Source of the DNA: a virus
Length of the DNA stretch: 50,202 nt
Reading direction: 5' to 3' (one strand)
IMG/VR virus record: IMGVR_UViG_3300045741_000124
Span: 1 to 50,202 of that record
Shown: positions 6,936 to 17,229 of the stretch, in pieces
How the letters are laid out: each line of letters starts with the position of its first letter
How positions within the stretch are numbered: position 1 is the first letter of the stretch
Notes under the pieces: model-generated
The model's database searches: none
Seen by the model: the letters and a program-made list of their open reading frames with translations, nothing else
Told to the model about the DNA's origin: nothing
Made by a program: the position numbers and the translations under genes

Positions 6936-9900
6936 TTGGGCCGGGGTAGATGTAGGGTTTGAAGCCGAGGGCAGCGGTGAGGTGGTCCCAGTCGTTGTCA
7001 ACAGGGCGAGGGAAGCCGAGGGCGTAGTTCCACGATTGGGATGAGTGGCCGAACTTGCTCCGAAGGAAGTCAATGGTCTCCTTCCCCGCCACCTGTGCGT
7101 AGTAGTCCTTCACGGAGTTCGGTGGGAAGGGGATGATGTTGCGGGCAAGGCGCAGGGCAGCGAGTCCGGGCTCCTTCGTCACCATCTTCGCTTGGGTCGA
7201 GTCGGTCAGCAACTCCTTGGCATCCTCGTATTGAGTGAGGGCGGGGCCACCAGTGAAGAAGAGGTTGTGGATGAAGGGAATCCAATCACTGGTGTCAATG
7301 TTGAGCATCGCTCCCACGGAGTAGACCAACTCAGCACCAATAGCCCAACGGGTTCCAATCTCAAGGTAGCGACGGGCAGCACGAGGGGTTGCTCCGTGGA
7401 CATCGAGAGGGGCACGGGTAAGGGAGTAGAGGGAGTTGAGCATGTTGACTGGCCAGCTACCATACTGACCAAGGAGGCGTCCAGTGGTGGAGTCATAGAA
7501 GGGGGCGGCATTGTGGCGAGCATAGGTGAATACATCATTGTCTTGGTGAAGAGAGGCAACGCGACGAAAGAACTCGTGGGAGTCCCGGGAGGCAAGGCCA
7601 CGGAGGCTGGCCAACTCGGTTGGGGAAGTGGCAAGGGTGTCGAGGCCAGTGGTTTCAATCAAGTCACTCCATGCGGCGTCGGTCTCTCCTGCTCGCTTGA
7701 ATCGTGTTATCCCACGCTCAGCGGCTCTCTCAGCAGTGCGGATCACGAAGAGCCGGTCGAGGGTATCGTTGAAGCGATAGGGGGCGGTCAGGATCTTCTG
7801 GATGCGGCGTATCCCAGCCCATGCGAATGGGTCCACGTTGACGTTGTGGACTTCGGTATCGGAGCGCATCAGTGCTTCTTGGTGGGTGTAGCGTTCTTGG
7901 AGCGACTTGAAGTTCTTGATTACATCCCACCACGCGGGGACCGAATCGACGGCACGGAAGCGCGGGGAGATTTGGAGAATGGAGGTGGCTGTGAGGTGGC
8001 GCACAGCACGCATTACGTTAGCACCAAAGACGGCAGTGCGGTTGGCCTGCATCCAAGCCTTTGCAAAGGAGAGCGAGTCACCCCGAATGGCATTAATCCC
8101 CATCTTCTTGGCAATCTCCGTGATCATGTCGGGGATGCCAGTGCGATCGACGAGGTGGGAGTCGAGTTTGTCCATCCACTTCGCGATGTTGTTGAGGTGA
8201 CGGGCAATAAACAGGGAGCGGTTGGAGCGTCCACGAACCTCGGCCACTTCATTATCGCTGGGCTGGTTGAGGAAGCGCCGCACCTGCTGGGTCAGGAACT
8301 CGCCCACCTGTTGAGGCATGATTGGAATGCCATCCTTGGAGGTGAACTTGATGATGTCACTGAGGTGGTTGATGTCCTTGGCAGTGTATTTATAGTTGTA
8401 GACCCCGTGGATGTAGGATTCGATGGTACGGAAGAAGTCCCCGTGGTTGCCAATGGCGAATTCGTTCTTGATGTGAGTGATCCACGGGTCCTCCGTGGCT
8501 TGACCCTTCGTGCGGGGCTTGGTGAAGTAGGGATTCTCCGCATCACGAGTGAGGGGGTTGGTGGGGGTGGGATCGTAGGCTGTGGGACCACGACTGTATT
8601 GGCGATTTTGAGGATAGTAGAAGAAGGGGATCTTCTTCGCAACCCTGTCGATGCCGCCCTCAGTGAAGAGTTCATCGGAGTGGCGCTTCCAAGTTACGAA
8701 GAGGGCCTTGTACTCGGAATCGGTGAGGCCGTGGTCATCGGCGGCTTTAGCAGCCAACTCCGCGAAGGCTTCCTGTTGATCCTCCCACGTTGCTCCCCCC
8801 TTGATCATGTCCCACATTGTGTTGTTGACTTGGCGAGCAGCAGCATCCATGCGGAGGCCACGACGGTAGCGTTTGAAGACCCCGCCCGTGCTGAACTCCT
8901 TGCCCAAGCTAGTGAGTCGCTCGTTCGTGGCAAGGTTAGCACGGTCAATGGCCTCGGAAATGGCACGGTGGGTCTCAACGATGCCGAAATCGTGGCCGAA
9001 GATGGCTTCGAAGGAGCGGCCAATGTACTTGACTGCATTGGAGGGGATTGCACCATAGTGGCGCACCCAGTAGTTCATGTCATTGACAGTGGGCTTGGAG
9101 GGGTCGAGAGGGGTGGTGGGGAGGTTGGTGAGATCGTCAGAGTTGCCACCGCCACTGGGGGTGAAGCGCGGACCATTGCCATCGAGACGGAGTTGGAACA
9201 AGAGTCCGGTTGGGGTGAGGTCGGGAGCGAGGTTACGCTCACCACGCAGGTAGTCCATCCCCATCGCGAGGGTCTCGGGAGTGGGATAGTCATGGGTTTC
9301 GCCGGTTGTGAGGTCGGTGAGACGGTAGTAATCCCGGCCCTTGCCCAACTTCGCCCCCGTCTTGCGGATCAGCGTCTCGGGGATAGACCGCTTACGCTCA
9401 ACCTTGAGGTCGGTGTCAAGGGAGGCATTGACGAGTGCTGGGAATACATCGGCGGGACGCTCAACTGACCCGGCGGCTGTGCTGAAGGGGTAGAGTTCGG
9501 CATCCTGTTTCCCAACCAGTGCGCGAGCGAAGCGGCGGAGAGTGAAGAAGGAGTGCTTGGCACCCATGGGGGTGTTGGACTCGGTGAGCATCTTCTTGGC
9601 GGTCAAGCGAAGGGCGGTGTGACGGGCCGCGAGATCGGCTGGCAGGGAGGCGAGGTGCTCAGCGGTCATTGCATTGGGACCCTTGGAGGCGTTGCCAATA
9701 CGATTCAGGGCTTCCTCGAATGTCTTGAGAGGGATATCACGGCGAGCCTTGATGGTCTCGTTCTCAACCTCATCAGGGAGAGTAGCACGAGCAGTGTTCT
9801 CATCCGCCAGTGCCTTGCGATAGCGGGCGTTGGTGAGATCGGAGATGGAATTGAGTGAGGTGATCCGACTCTTCAATGCCTCCATCTCAGCTTGGGTAGT

Positions 9901-12900
9901 CTTGAGCGCGGTAGAGGTCTCGTCGAGCTTGGCGAGAGCACGATTGCGCTCCTTCGGGCTCATCTTTGGGGCGCGTTCGTTGAGGTCACGGACGGCGGCG
10001 AGGTGAGCTTCGAACTTGGCCAGCTTCCCCTTCAGTTGGGCATTGAGAGTGTTGAGCTTCTTGATGGTAGTGAGATCGGGCTTGGGTTCACGAGGGGCCT
10101 TGGGGGTCTTAGTGGTCTCCTCGGTCTTGTTGACGGTGGGGCGAGGCTTCTTCTCAGCGGGGCGCTTGATGCGGTCGAGGTCCGCGAGACGCTGGGCATA
10201 GGAAGTGGGGACGAGGGGCTTGCGGCCACTGTCGCGCAGGAGGGCGAAGCGGGAGGCATCACCAGCCACGTAGGGGTGGATGCCATCGGCAATGAGGGTG
10301 GTCGTGAGGGAGAGGTGGCCCGTGAGGGGGTCCTCAAAGGTGGCGCGTTCGGTGGGACGGGAGCCAATGAGGATGGCGAGGGCACGGCGCTTCGCAGCTT
10401 CAAGGGCATCGGCTATGGGAGGCGGGGAAGTGCGAAGGGCAAGGGTGGAGGCATTGGTTTCGGGCGGGACACCACCATCTTCGGACGTGGGGATGAACTT
10501 CCGCGCCAATTGGAGCAGCATTCGCCAATCGTCTTGGGTTGGCTCTCCCTTAATGGCTTTGAGTTGCTCAAGGGCAGCCTCGGCTACGGGGATGTCATTC
10601 TCAAGAGGATCGCCCGCCTTGACATTGTAAGTAGCATCATCAACCTTCTCAATGTAGCGTTCGAAGTCGCTCTGACTGAGACCACTGACGGCAGCGAGGG
10701 CATCATCAGTGGTGCCCATTTCACTGGCATCGACGCTCTCCCCAGCGGCACTACTATTGCGGATGAATTTGAGCAACTCGCGGGCAGTGGCCTCGGGGAT
10801 ATCTGCGGTGAGGCGATAGGTATGGGTACCTTTGCTGACATGGGAGGAGAGGGGCTCACCGTAGTAAGCACGGGCAATGATCTCGTCGTCAGAGGGTGGG
10901 GGCTGGCCCTCGGTGGGCTCAATGGAGTGGTAGATGCGACTGAGTGTGGAGAAGGCGCGACGGAGGGATGCTTCCTCAGCAGGAGTTTCGCCACCGAAGC
11001 CGCTTCCCCCATTCTCCTCAGCGAAGCGAGCAGCGTGGAGGAGGTCAATGTATTCGCGACGCTTGAAGGTGAAGTGTGGGGGACTGAGGGGGACAGTGGG
11101 GCCGTTCAACTGTTGATCCCATAGCTTATACTCGTCGCTATCGTGGACGAGATCGAGGAATTGAGTGATGATGGGGTGCTGGGCAGGGTTGTCACCCAGC
11201 TTGAAACCAGCACGGTTGAGGATGTTGGAGGCCCATGCTACGCCAATGTTATCGGTGATGGCACGGTGGATGGTGGTGTAGTCGGCACGGGTGAGGGGGA
11301 TGGAGCCAGTGGGTTGGCGCAGTGACCACTCACCAGTGCTACGGTTGTAGATTATGGTGCCATCACGGAGGGTGATCTTCCCCTCTCCCCGGGGAAGTTC
11401 AACGGGGTGGGCGGTAGAGATGGTTCCTAGGGCAATCTCGGGATTGCCGCCCATGATGCGCTGGATGGGGCGGTCGACGAGGCGGCGCAGAGGGCCGGGG
11501 AGAAGGGAGCGCAGACGGGAGAGGCGGGAGTTGGCCCACTCATCGTCGGGGCGGTAGATGTGGCCCGTTGTATCGCTTGCGTCAGTAGGGGGAGTAGTGT
11601 CCTGCTTCCTCGTAGCTTCGCGTCGCTGAGCAGCCTCAGCGGGATAGGCGTCGTTGAGTTCCCGATCAAGTTGCTGGATTGCAGTGGTGGCGGACTGGAA
11701 GTCCTCGTCACTGGCATCGGGGTTACGGAGGGTGTCCCAGTTGCGCTGGAGGTCGGCGTTGATGTCTGTGAGGGGACGGGGGCCACTTCGGGTTGGAGTA
11801 GAATCTGGATGGTCTCTAAGATAGTTCTCTGCTCGGGTCTTAAAGTATTCTACCTCCTGTTTGGCTTGCGCTAAGGAGCGGACCCGGGTATCATTCCCCC
11901 ACTCCTTACTCCAATCAATTGTCTTTTCATCTCGCCCGCTTAAAGCTGCAAGTTTGGCCTCATACTCCTGAACTGTTTGTTTATTCTCCCATTTTATATA
12001 GGCTATTCTTTCAGATGAATCTGGCTCGCCCCTTGGGGGGCGATTTTGGGCAACGGGGGTGGGTTCGGTGGGCGTTGGAGCCGTCTCTGCGGGCGGAATG
12101 GTAATATCATTCTTCGCTTTAATAGTCTTGAGTATGAACTCCTGCTCACTCTTGGTGAAATTCCTGCGGATACCCCCAGTATCACCAGCTACGAGCATTT
12201 TATACGCAGCTTCACCCTTCTTCTTCCCCATTGCCTGCGTGAACTGGTCCTTCATCCAATCTAGCTGGTATTCGATGGGGCCGCGATCTGATTTTGCGGG
12301 GCTGATTGGCTCTGGTGGAACTGGAGCGGGTGCAGTGGAAGTGGGGGTTGGAGTTACATCAGGAGTAGGAGTGGGAACGGGACGGAACCCCGCATTCCAC
12401 GCATCATTAACATTACCCTCCCCCAGCTTCTTACCCTTTGAGCCAACGACGGAACCATCCGGGGCAATGGTGAACTCGACCTTCCCATTCGACCACTTTT
12501 CACCGGGAGTGAAGGTGGTGGGGCGACCATCGGGAACGGGAGTGGCTGCGGGGGGTGCAAGGGGGATGGCTGTGGTGCCCTTGGTGGTCTTCTTGGGAAC
12601 GGGAATGATGTCCGCTTTGGTTAGCTCAGGGAGATCAATGTGGGTCTGCTCGGGTGGGGCGGCAGAGGCAATGGACTTGAGCTTGGCTCGGACACTCACA
12701 CCATAGTCGCGGACCTGTTTCTCCGACATCCCAGTGTGCTTCATTACGAAGGTCAGGTAGTCGGCGTCACGACGGGAGGGCGTCTGCTGTGCGGTGATAT
12801 AAGCGGCACGGTCGAGGTCACTCTCGAACTTGGTAGTGAAGCGCCGAGTGCCGTAGCTGTAGCGAGGGGCGGCTTTGGGGAGATCGGCAGGGAGAGTGGG

Positions 12901-14151
12901 GCCAGTGGGGGCAGTGAGAGTCGCCGGAGCCGCCCCCGCCGAAGTGGGAGTGGCTTCGGGGGTAGTTGTGGTCGGAGTGGGCGCAGTTACAGTCGGCTCA
13001 GGTGCAGTGGGGGTCACTGGGGTGGGAGTGGGAGTGGGAGTGGGGACAGGAGTAGTGGCTGGAGTGGGAGCAGACTCAACCGGGGCCGCAGCAGTAGTAA
13101 CTGGGGCGTTGGTAGTGAGCACACCCCGGAGAGCCGCAATCTGATTCTGCTGTTCGGGGGTGGGGTTGGGGATCTTGCTCAACGCATCAAGGGCAATTTG
13201 GGCATTGGCAATGGGGTTGGTGGCGGCGGCAGTGGCATCCTTGACGGCTTGCTTCTCCACCTTCTTCCGCACCGCGACTACTTCGGGATCAAGGGGTGGG
13301 CGCTCCCGGGGTGTGGCCCCCGTTGCAGGGGGCATGGTGATGCGCTCACGGGGTGTTGGCTTCGGAGCAGCCTCGGGGGTGCCGTAGGATTCCTTTGCCA
13401 GATCAAATGCTCCGAAGACGGCACCACCAATGGCACCACTGATAACGTCGGGGAGAGGGGTCTTGACTGGGGGCTGACCCAACGCGCCAGTTGCGGTACC
13501 AGCGAGTACCTCTCTACCAAACTTACCAACCCCTTTGAGTCCCTCGGGAGCGCCGAGGGCACCGAAGATGGCACCACTCTTCAGCCCCTCGTAAGCACCG
13601 CGAAGGCGATCCTCGGCACTCCCCGGTTGCAGTGCGCCCAGTGCGCCGAGGGAGGCCGCAGTGGTAACGGCGCGACTGGCAGTACCGGCTGCGGAGAAGC
13701 CACCAAGGATGCCTGTTGCGGCTTTGTCAGCCTTGGCTCCAGCGGCGAGTAGTTCCCCAACCTTGGGGATTGCACTCAATCCCTCTTCAACTGCCCCGCC
13801 GCCAGTAGCGAGAGCGGCAATGGTTGGGACTATTCCCCCAATACCAGCAGCATAGGGATGGGCCTTCTCGACTGCACTCCGCTCCGCTTGGCCGAAGTAG
13901 TTGAGAGTGGGGTTCTTGGAGAGGAGAGTAAGAGGGGAGACAGCAAGAGACCCAGCACCCCGAATGAGATCACCACCGCCGTGGAGTAGGCCAAGGAAAG
14001 CGGCCTCTCCCATTCCAAGAGCACCAGAGTCGGGTTGGGGACCAATGTCGATACCAGCGGAAGCGAGGCGGTCGGCAAACCCCGGCTTATCAGGGTCTAG
14101 GCCGTAGCCCTTGATCTTCTCTCGCAGCTTGTCGTCGGTAACGTAGGACAT
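6784..14151 (-). CDS. Giant internal virion protein (2,455 aa)
   Basis: The largest gene, about 15% of the genome, and last in the virion operon, three bases after the preceding gene. From its size and place it is probably an internal or ejected virion protein. The N-terminus has Gly/Ala-rich, possibly membrane-active helices (residues about 40-260). Residues about 340-425 are a low-complexity Pro/Thr/Ala linker with PTPTPTP runs, with a shorter one near 590-620. Residues about 1340-1440 form a coiled coil. The C-terminal third, from about 1690, is globular. I see no RNA polymerase or clear muralytic motif. The end SRQYRPLVGGPRR looks like a genuine C-terminus. Confidence 0.8.
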   Translation of the reverse strand: MSYVTDDKLREKIKGYGLDPDKPGFADRLASAGIDIGPQPDSGALGMGEAAFLGLLHGGGDLIRGAGSLAVSPLTLLSKNPTLNYFGQAERSAVEKAHPYAAGIGGIVPTIAALATGGGAVEEGLSAIPKVGELLAAGAKADKAATGILGGFSAAGTASRAVTTAASLGALGALQPGSAEDRLRGAYEGLKSGAIFGALGAPEGLKGVGKFGREVLAGTATGALGQPPVKTPLPDVISGAIGGAVFGAFDLAKESYGTPEAAPKPTPRERITMPPATGATPRERPPLDPEVVAVRKKVEKQAVKDATAAATNPIANAQIALDALSKIPNPTPEQQNQIAALRGVLTTNAPVTTAAAPVESAPTPATTPVPTPTPTPTPVTPTAPEPTVTAPTPTTTTPEATPTSAGAAPATLTAPTGPTLPADLPKAAPRYSYGTRRFTTKFESDLDRAAYITAQQTPSRRDADYLTFVMKHTGMSEKQVRDYGVSVRAKLKSIASAAPPEQTHIDLPELTKADIIPVPKKTTKGTTAIPLAPPAATPVPDGRPTTFTPGEKWSNGKVEFTIAPDGSVVGSKGKKLGEGNVNDAWNAGFRPVPTPTPDVTPTPTSTAPAPVPPEPISPAKSDRGPIEYQLDWMKDQFTQAMGKKKGEAAYKMLVAGDTGGIRRNFTKSEQEFILKTIKAKNDITIPPAETAPTPTEPTPVAQNRPPRGEPDSSERIAYIKWENKQTVQEYEAKLAALSGRDEKTIDWSKEWGNDTRVRSLAQAKQEVEYFKTRAENYLRDHPDSTPTRSGPRPLTDINADLQRNWDTLRNPDASDEDFQSATTAIQQLDRELNDAYPAEAAQRREATRKQDTTPPTDASDTTGHIYRPDDEWANSRLSRLRSLLPGPLRRLVDRPIQRIMGGNPEIALGTISTAHPVELPRGEGKITLRDGTIIYNRSTGEWSLRQPTGSIPLTRADYTTIHRAITDNIGVAWASNILNRAGFKLGDNPAQHPIITQFLDLVHDSDEYKLWDQQLNGPTVPLSPPHFTFKRREYIDLLHAARFAEENGGSGFGGETPAEEASLRRAFSTLSRIYHSIEPTEGQPPPSDDEIIARAYYGEPLSSHVSKGTHTYRLTADIPEATARELLKFIRNSSAAGESVDASEMGTTDDALAAVSGLSQSDFERYIEKVDDATYNVKAGDPLENDIPVAEAALEQLKAIKGEPTQDDWRMLLQLARKFIPTSEDGGVPPETNASTLALRTSPPPIADALEAAKRRALAILIGSRPTERATFEDPLTGHLSLTTTLIADGIHPYVAGDASRFALLRDSGRKPLVPTSYAQRLADLDRIKRPAEKKPRPTVNKTEETTKTPKAPREPKPDLTTIKKLNTLNAQLKGKLAKFEAHLAAVRDLNERAPKMSPKERNRALAKLDETSTALKTTQAEMEALKSRITSLNSISDLTNARYRKALADENTARATLPDEVENETIKARRDIPLKTFEEALNRIGNASKGPNAMTAEHLASLPADLAARHTALRLTAKKMLTESNTPMGAKHSFFTLRRFARALVGKQDAELYPFSTAAGSVERPADVFPALVNASLDTDLKVERKRSIPETLIRKTGAKLGKGRDYYRLTDLTTGETHDYPTPETLAMGMDYLRGERNLAPDLTPTGLLFQLRLDGNGPRFTPSGGGNSDDLTNLPTTPLDPSKPTVNDMNYWVRHYGAIPSNAVKYIGRSFEAIFGHDFGIVETHRAISEAIDRANLATNERLTSLGKEFSTGGVFKRYRRGLRMDAAARQVNNTMWDMIKGGATWEDQQEAFAELAAKAADDHGLTDSEYKALFVTWKRHSDELFTEGGIDRVAKKIPFFYYPQNRQYSRGPTAYDPTPTNPLTRDAENPYFTKPRTKGQATEDPWITHIKNEFAIGNHGDFFRTIESYIHGVYNYKYTAKDINHLSDIIKFTSKDGIPIMPQQVGEFLTQQVRRFLNQPSDNEVAEVRGRSNRSLFIARHLNNIAKWMDKLDSHLVDRTGIPDMITEIAKKMGINAIRGDSLSFAKAWMQANRTAVFGANVMRAVRHLTATSILQISPRFRAVDSVPAWWDVIKNFKSLQERYTHQEALMRSDTEVHNVNVDPFAWAGIRRIQKILTAPYRFNDTLDRLFVIRTAERAAERGITRFKRAGETDAAWSDLIETTGLDTLATSPTELASLRGLASRDSHEFFRRVASLHQDNDVFTYARHNAAPFYDSTTGRLLGQYGSWPVNMLNSLYSLTRAPLDVHGATPRAARRYLEIGTRWAIGAELVYSVGAMLNIDTSDWIPFIHNLFFTGGPALTQYEDAKELLTDSTQAKMVTKEPGLAALRLARNIIPFPPNSVKDYYAQVAGKETIDFLRSKFGHSSQSWNYALGFPRPVDNDWDHLTAALGFKPYIYPGPIKQQNILGAVTSYPGRVAADALSHLSGNTLAPGSAQLSRQYRPLVGGPRR
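13019..13046. repeat. GTGGGA tandem repeat with G-quadruplex potential
   Basis: Plus-strand G runs of three to four bases are spaced by T or AGT, forming a near-perfect hexanucleotide repeat. On the minus strand it encodes the Pro-Thr dipeptide run of the giant virion protein. At least four G3+ runs with loops of 1-3 bases meet the canonical G-quadruplex pattern. Confidence 0.6.
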
Positions 14152-14153
14152 TA

Positions 14154-15830
14154 CTAGGGTCCGGTTTCAGGGGCGGCAGGGGCGGGGGCGTTGTAGAGAC
14201 TCATGATCTTTTTCTTGGTCTCATCATCTCCAGCGGGGAGATGGAGCATCTTGGTGACCATTGCGATCTGCGCGTCGGCATCGGCGGCAGCTTGTTGGTA
14301 ACCATTGATTATCTCACCATTGTAGAAGTAGGTCTTGCGAATGGACGCGAGGTGACCCAAGAGAGATTCATAATCCTTGGGAGTCATTTGGCCGCGCTTC
14401 AACTGGAACTGCTGGAGTTCGTCGGCGGTTTGCGAGAGGGTCTTGTAGTTCAAGCCGCCAAAGAGATCGGGCTTGGTGAGCTTTTGGGCAATGTCACTGG
14501 CAAGGGCGGGAGCGGAGGAGAGGCCACCAGTGCGCTGGTCAATGAGGGTTTGGAAGATGTTGGCCTCAAGTTGCTGCCGATTAAGATTATAATGAGCCCA
14601 GCCCAGTTCATTACCCTCTGCACCTTGGTTCCGCTCATACTCTAGACGCTGGTTCTCAAGATCGTTGTGCGCGAGATCCATCGTCTTCTGCCAACCGAAC
14701 TGCTTGACTTGGAGATTGAAGGTGTCGCGGAACTCCTTGCGACGCTGTTCAATCTGATCCCGCGACAGACCCAAGTTCTTAGCCTGTGCGATACCATCGA
14801 AGTTGTGCATCCTCCGGGCGAGTTCGGCAACCTGATCGGGGCCGCCCTTGGAGTCGAAGGAGTTGAAGGCGGCATCGTTGCGCTTGCGGTCCTCAGCGGT
14901 GTTCTTAAACTCCGTGAGGTGTTCAATGAGGGATTGGGCCTTCCCCGCATTGTCAATGTTATTCAAGTCCCCGGACTGGTTGGCACGAATGGCGGCATCC
15001 GCCAGCCCCGGGGTATAGCGGCTGACGAGGATTGCCCCAAGGGTGGAGAGGGGGTTGCGAGTGGTGAAGGCATCGTTGAAGAGCTTCTGGAGTCCGTGCT
15101 TCGCAGCAGGGTGATGGAGGGAGTCCATCACCAACTGTTGCATCTGCTGTTCCTCGGGGTCGAGCGAGGAGGGTGGGAAGCCCCCACCTTGCTCCATTGT
15201 TCCACCACCCATTGGGATTGAGGGAGGCTGATCTGGACCCTGATTAGGGGGTAGGAGATAGGCTCCCCCCATATCTGCTCCCGGGTCGGGACCATTGGCG
15301 GGAGTAAAGTCAACTGGGGCTGGAGAGGGGCTGAAACCATTGGGGAGGCCAGCCGGGGGAGCAGCGGAGGCACCATCAATCTTGAGGGACTTCTGCCCCG
15401 CAGTATTAGTAATCTTGGTGGTCTTGATCGAGCCCCCAGCGGCATCAGTCTTATGAGTGATGGTCTTGGTGTGTCCCGGGGGGACAAAATCGGGGCTGTT
15501 GGTGTGGGCCATTTGGGCAATGAGATCGTGGCTCACTGGGGCTGATTGCTGGGGACCCTGCGGGACATAGTTATCTTTATAGGCACCCAAGACCATCGCC
15601 CCCGGAGAGGTGGGGAGAGTGGCTTGGGAAGTGTCCATCCCACCGGGGCTGACTGGTCTACCAGCACCCAAACCAGCAGCACCAAGGAGGGCGAGCAGGT
15701 TCGATGAGGGCTGAGGGTAGTTAGTATTAGGGGGAATGGTTAGTGCATTCACGTTGGGCGATGGGCCAAACGAGTTGGGGCGCGGGGGGAGATGGTTCAG
15801 GAAGTCGAAGATGTCGGCAGGATTAGCCAT
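14154..15830 (-). CDS. Internal virion protein (558 aa)
   Basis: The N-terminal 230 residues are Pro/Gly/Asn-rich and disordered-looking. From about residue 230 to the end it is helical and Gln/Leu-rich (for example DQIEQRRKEFRDTFNLQVKQ), as expected of an elongated core protein. It overlaps the upstream gene by one base and lies three bases before the giant virion gene. Assignment rests on position and composition rather than a domain hit. Confidence 0.65.
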   Translation of the reverse strand: MANPADIFDFLNHLPPRPNSFGPSPNVNALTIPPNTNYPQPSSNLLALLGAAGLGAGRPVSPGGMDTSQATLPTSPGAMVLGAYKDNYVPQGPQQSAPVSHDLIAQMAHTNSPDFVPPGHTKTITHKTDAAGGSIKTTKITNTAGQKSLKIDGASAAPPAGLPNGFSPSPAPVDFTPANGPDPGADMGGAYLLPPNQGPDQPPSIPMGGGTMEQGGGFPPSSLDPEEQQMQQLVMDSLHHPAAKHGLQKLFNDAFTTRNPLSTLGAILVSRYTPGLADAAIRANQSGDLNNIDNAGKAQSLIEHLTEFKNTAEDRKRNDAAFNSFDSKGGPDQVAELARRMHNFDGIAQAKNLGLSRDQIEQRRKEFRDTFNLQVKQFGWQKTMDLAHNDLENQRLEYERNQGAEGNELGWAHYNLNRQQLEANIFQTLIDQRTGGLSSAPALASDIAQKLTKPDLFGGLNYKTLSQTADELQQFQLKRGQMTPKDYESLLGHLASIRKTYFYNGEIINGYQQAAADADAQIAMVTKMLHLPAGDDETKKKIMSLYNAPAPAAPETGP

Positions 15831-16123
15831 TAACTAGCCCCCTTCGATGCAACATGGGCAATAGCGGCAGCAACCGGGTGCTTGGCTTGGAGTTGCTGGA
15901 GGAAGTAGCCACCAATGTGAGCAGCCATGGGGTGGGTGGAGTATTTGGACTGGAGGAGGTTGCCCGTGCTGGCATCCGTGGTCATCCCGGTGGGAGTGGG
16001 GACGGTGGGTTGCTGAACCATGATGGCAGTGGGGGCAACGGCAGGCATCATCATAGCCTGCGCGGGCTGTTGCTCCCAAGGCCAGTATTGGGGCTGTCCA
16101 GTAGTGGGGTCAGTGTAGGGCAT
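15830..16123 (-). CDS. Small Pro/Gln-rich virion-module protein
   Basis: It has 97 residues from ATG 16123, one base after the preceding gene's stop codon. The first 60 residues are Pro/Met/Gln/Thr-rich and probably disordered. A short Ala/His helix ends the protein (HPVAAAIAHVAS). No family recognised. Its place between two internal virion proteins suggests a structural or assembly role. Confidence 0.6.
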   Translation of the reverse strand: MPYTDPTTGQPQYWPWEQQPAQAMMMPAVAPTAIMVQQPTVPTPTGMTTDASTGNLLQSKYSTHPMAAHIGGYFLQQLQAKHPVAAAIAHVASKGAS

Positions 16124-16732
16124 TTAGGTTGTGAATCCAGTGTTACCTCCCGCTGAGTGGGAGCGGGAGGAGCTACCCGGGGAGGGGAAGGAGGTGGCGA
16201 ATTGTATCATCCGCTGGAGGTCGTTCTGCGCCAGTCCACCAACTTGATTGAACAAGCCTTGGGCGAAGCTACCTCTCATCTGCTGCTCTTGCAATCCAGC
16301 CCCGAGGGATTGGTTGAGGAGATTGTTCTGAATATCACTGCCCGCGCGACCAATCTGATTCCCGAGGTCGGTGGAGAAGCGCAACCCCGACGCTCCCAAG
16401 TTGGAGCGAATCCCCGAGGAGACATTCTGGAAAGCACGGTCAGCCTCGGGCTTCATCTGATCGTAGGCAAGTTGGATGTTCTTCCCAAGGCCCGCACCAC
16501 TCAAGGAGTCTTGGAGGGCACCACGGGCACCAAGGAAGTCCTCGCTCCCATTTTGGTCGAAGAGGTTCTTGTAGATGTTACCAATGAAACCCCCCGGCTG
16601 GTTGAGGCCGGTCTGACCAATGCTACTCTGATAGCCCGAACTGAGTTGTTGACCCAGTTGACGCAAATAGCGGGGGATCTTTAGAGAGGGGGTAGAGCCC
16701 TCATGAGATGATTGACCGCTGGACCAGCCCAT
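16124..16732 (-). CDS. Internal virion protein-like (202 aa)
   Basis: Gln/Gly/Ser/Asn-rich, with helical segments such as LGNQIGRAGSDIQNNLLNQ and QEQQMRGSFAQGLFNQVGG, typical of small core proteins in podovirus internal-protein clusters. The C-terminal 25 residues are Ser/Gly-rich and flexible. It is packed tightly with its neighbours on both sides. Function by position only. Confidence 0.6.
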   Translation of the reverse strand: MGWSSGQSSHEGSTPSLKIPRYLRQLGQQLSSGYQSSIGQTGLNQPGGFIGNIYKNLFDQNGSEDFLGARGALQDSLSGAGLGKNIQLAYDQMKPEADRAFQNVSSGIRSNLGASGLRFSTDLGNQIGRAGSDIQNNLLNQSLGAGLQEQQMRGSFAQGLFNQVGGLAQNDLQRMIQFATSFPSPGSSSRSHSAGGNTGFTT

Positions 16733-16734
16733 TG

Positions 16735-17229
16735 TTAGTTACCTCGCATGTATGAGTATATCACTAGGGAACGGGGCTGTCCACCCCAGCTATTGTAGGC
16801 TGGGATTACACCAGTTGGGATGAAACCAATGCGCTTGAGCCACCCAATAGCCATGGTGTTATGCTCGGGGACCATACAGTTAATACACACTAGGTTGCCA
16901 TCATGGATGAGGAAGTCGAGGAGTTGGCGCACTGTGTAGTCACGGGTGGGGTCACCACGACGGTCGAAGGTGGAGCCGTGGAGTTCGGTTGAGGCACCAG
17001 CGTGGAAGTTGTCGAACCGCAGCCACCCACTCTCATCTTCGAAGTAGAGTGAACTGGTGACCATGTTGACGAAATCAACCCAAGTGTTGGAATCGGCACG
17101 GAAGGGCTCGACGCTCTCGTAGGCACGGCCCACTTGAGCGGGGGTTGGGCGGGGGAAGAAGCGCCATCCCTCGACTCCGGGCATTGTGACGCCACCATCA
17201 CTATCAATGACTGGTTGTTCGTTAGACAT
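16735..17229 (-). CDS. GNAT-like acyltransferase in the internal virion cluster
   Basis: A 164-residue protein whose C-terminal half fits the GNAT fold: a strand LVCINCMVPEHN, then an Asn-containing helix (TMAIGWLKRIGFIPTG) and a final strand. The canonical R/QxxGxG/A acetyl-CoA loop is not obvious, so activity is uncertain. GNAT-like proteins occur at the equivalent place among internal virion proteins of T7-type phages. It overlaps the upstream gene by 8 bases. Confidence 0.6.
   Translation of the reverse strand: MSNEQPVIDSDGGVTMPGVEGWRFFPRPTPAQVGRAYESVEPFRADSNTWVDFVNMVTSSLYFEDESGWLRFDNFHAGASTELHGSTFDRRGDPTRDYTVRQLLDFLIHDGNLVCINCMVPEHNTMAIGWLKRIGFIPTGVIPAYNSWGGQPRSLVIYSYMRGN

Noticed and set aside
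7045-9468. 807-codon plus-strand open frame
   Set aside because: It lies entirely antisense to the giant virion gene and shows the Gly/Val/Glu bias of a shadow frame. It has no ribosome site and no recognisable domain.
6784-14151. Giant protein as an N4-type virion RNA polymerase
   Set aside because: I cannot find the T7-family polymerase motifs, and the low-complexity linkers and coiled coils fit an internal structural protein better.
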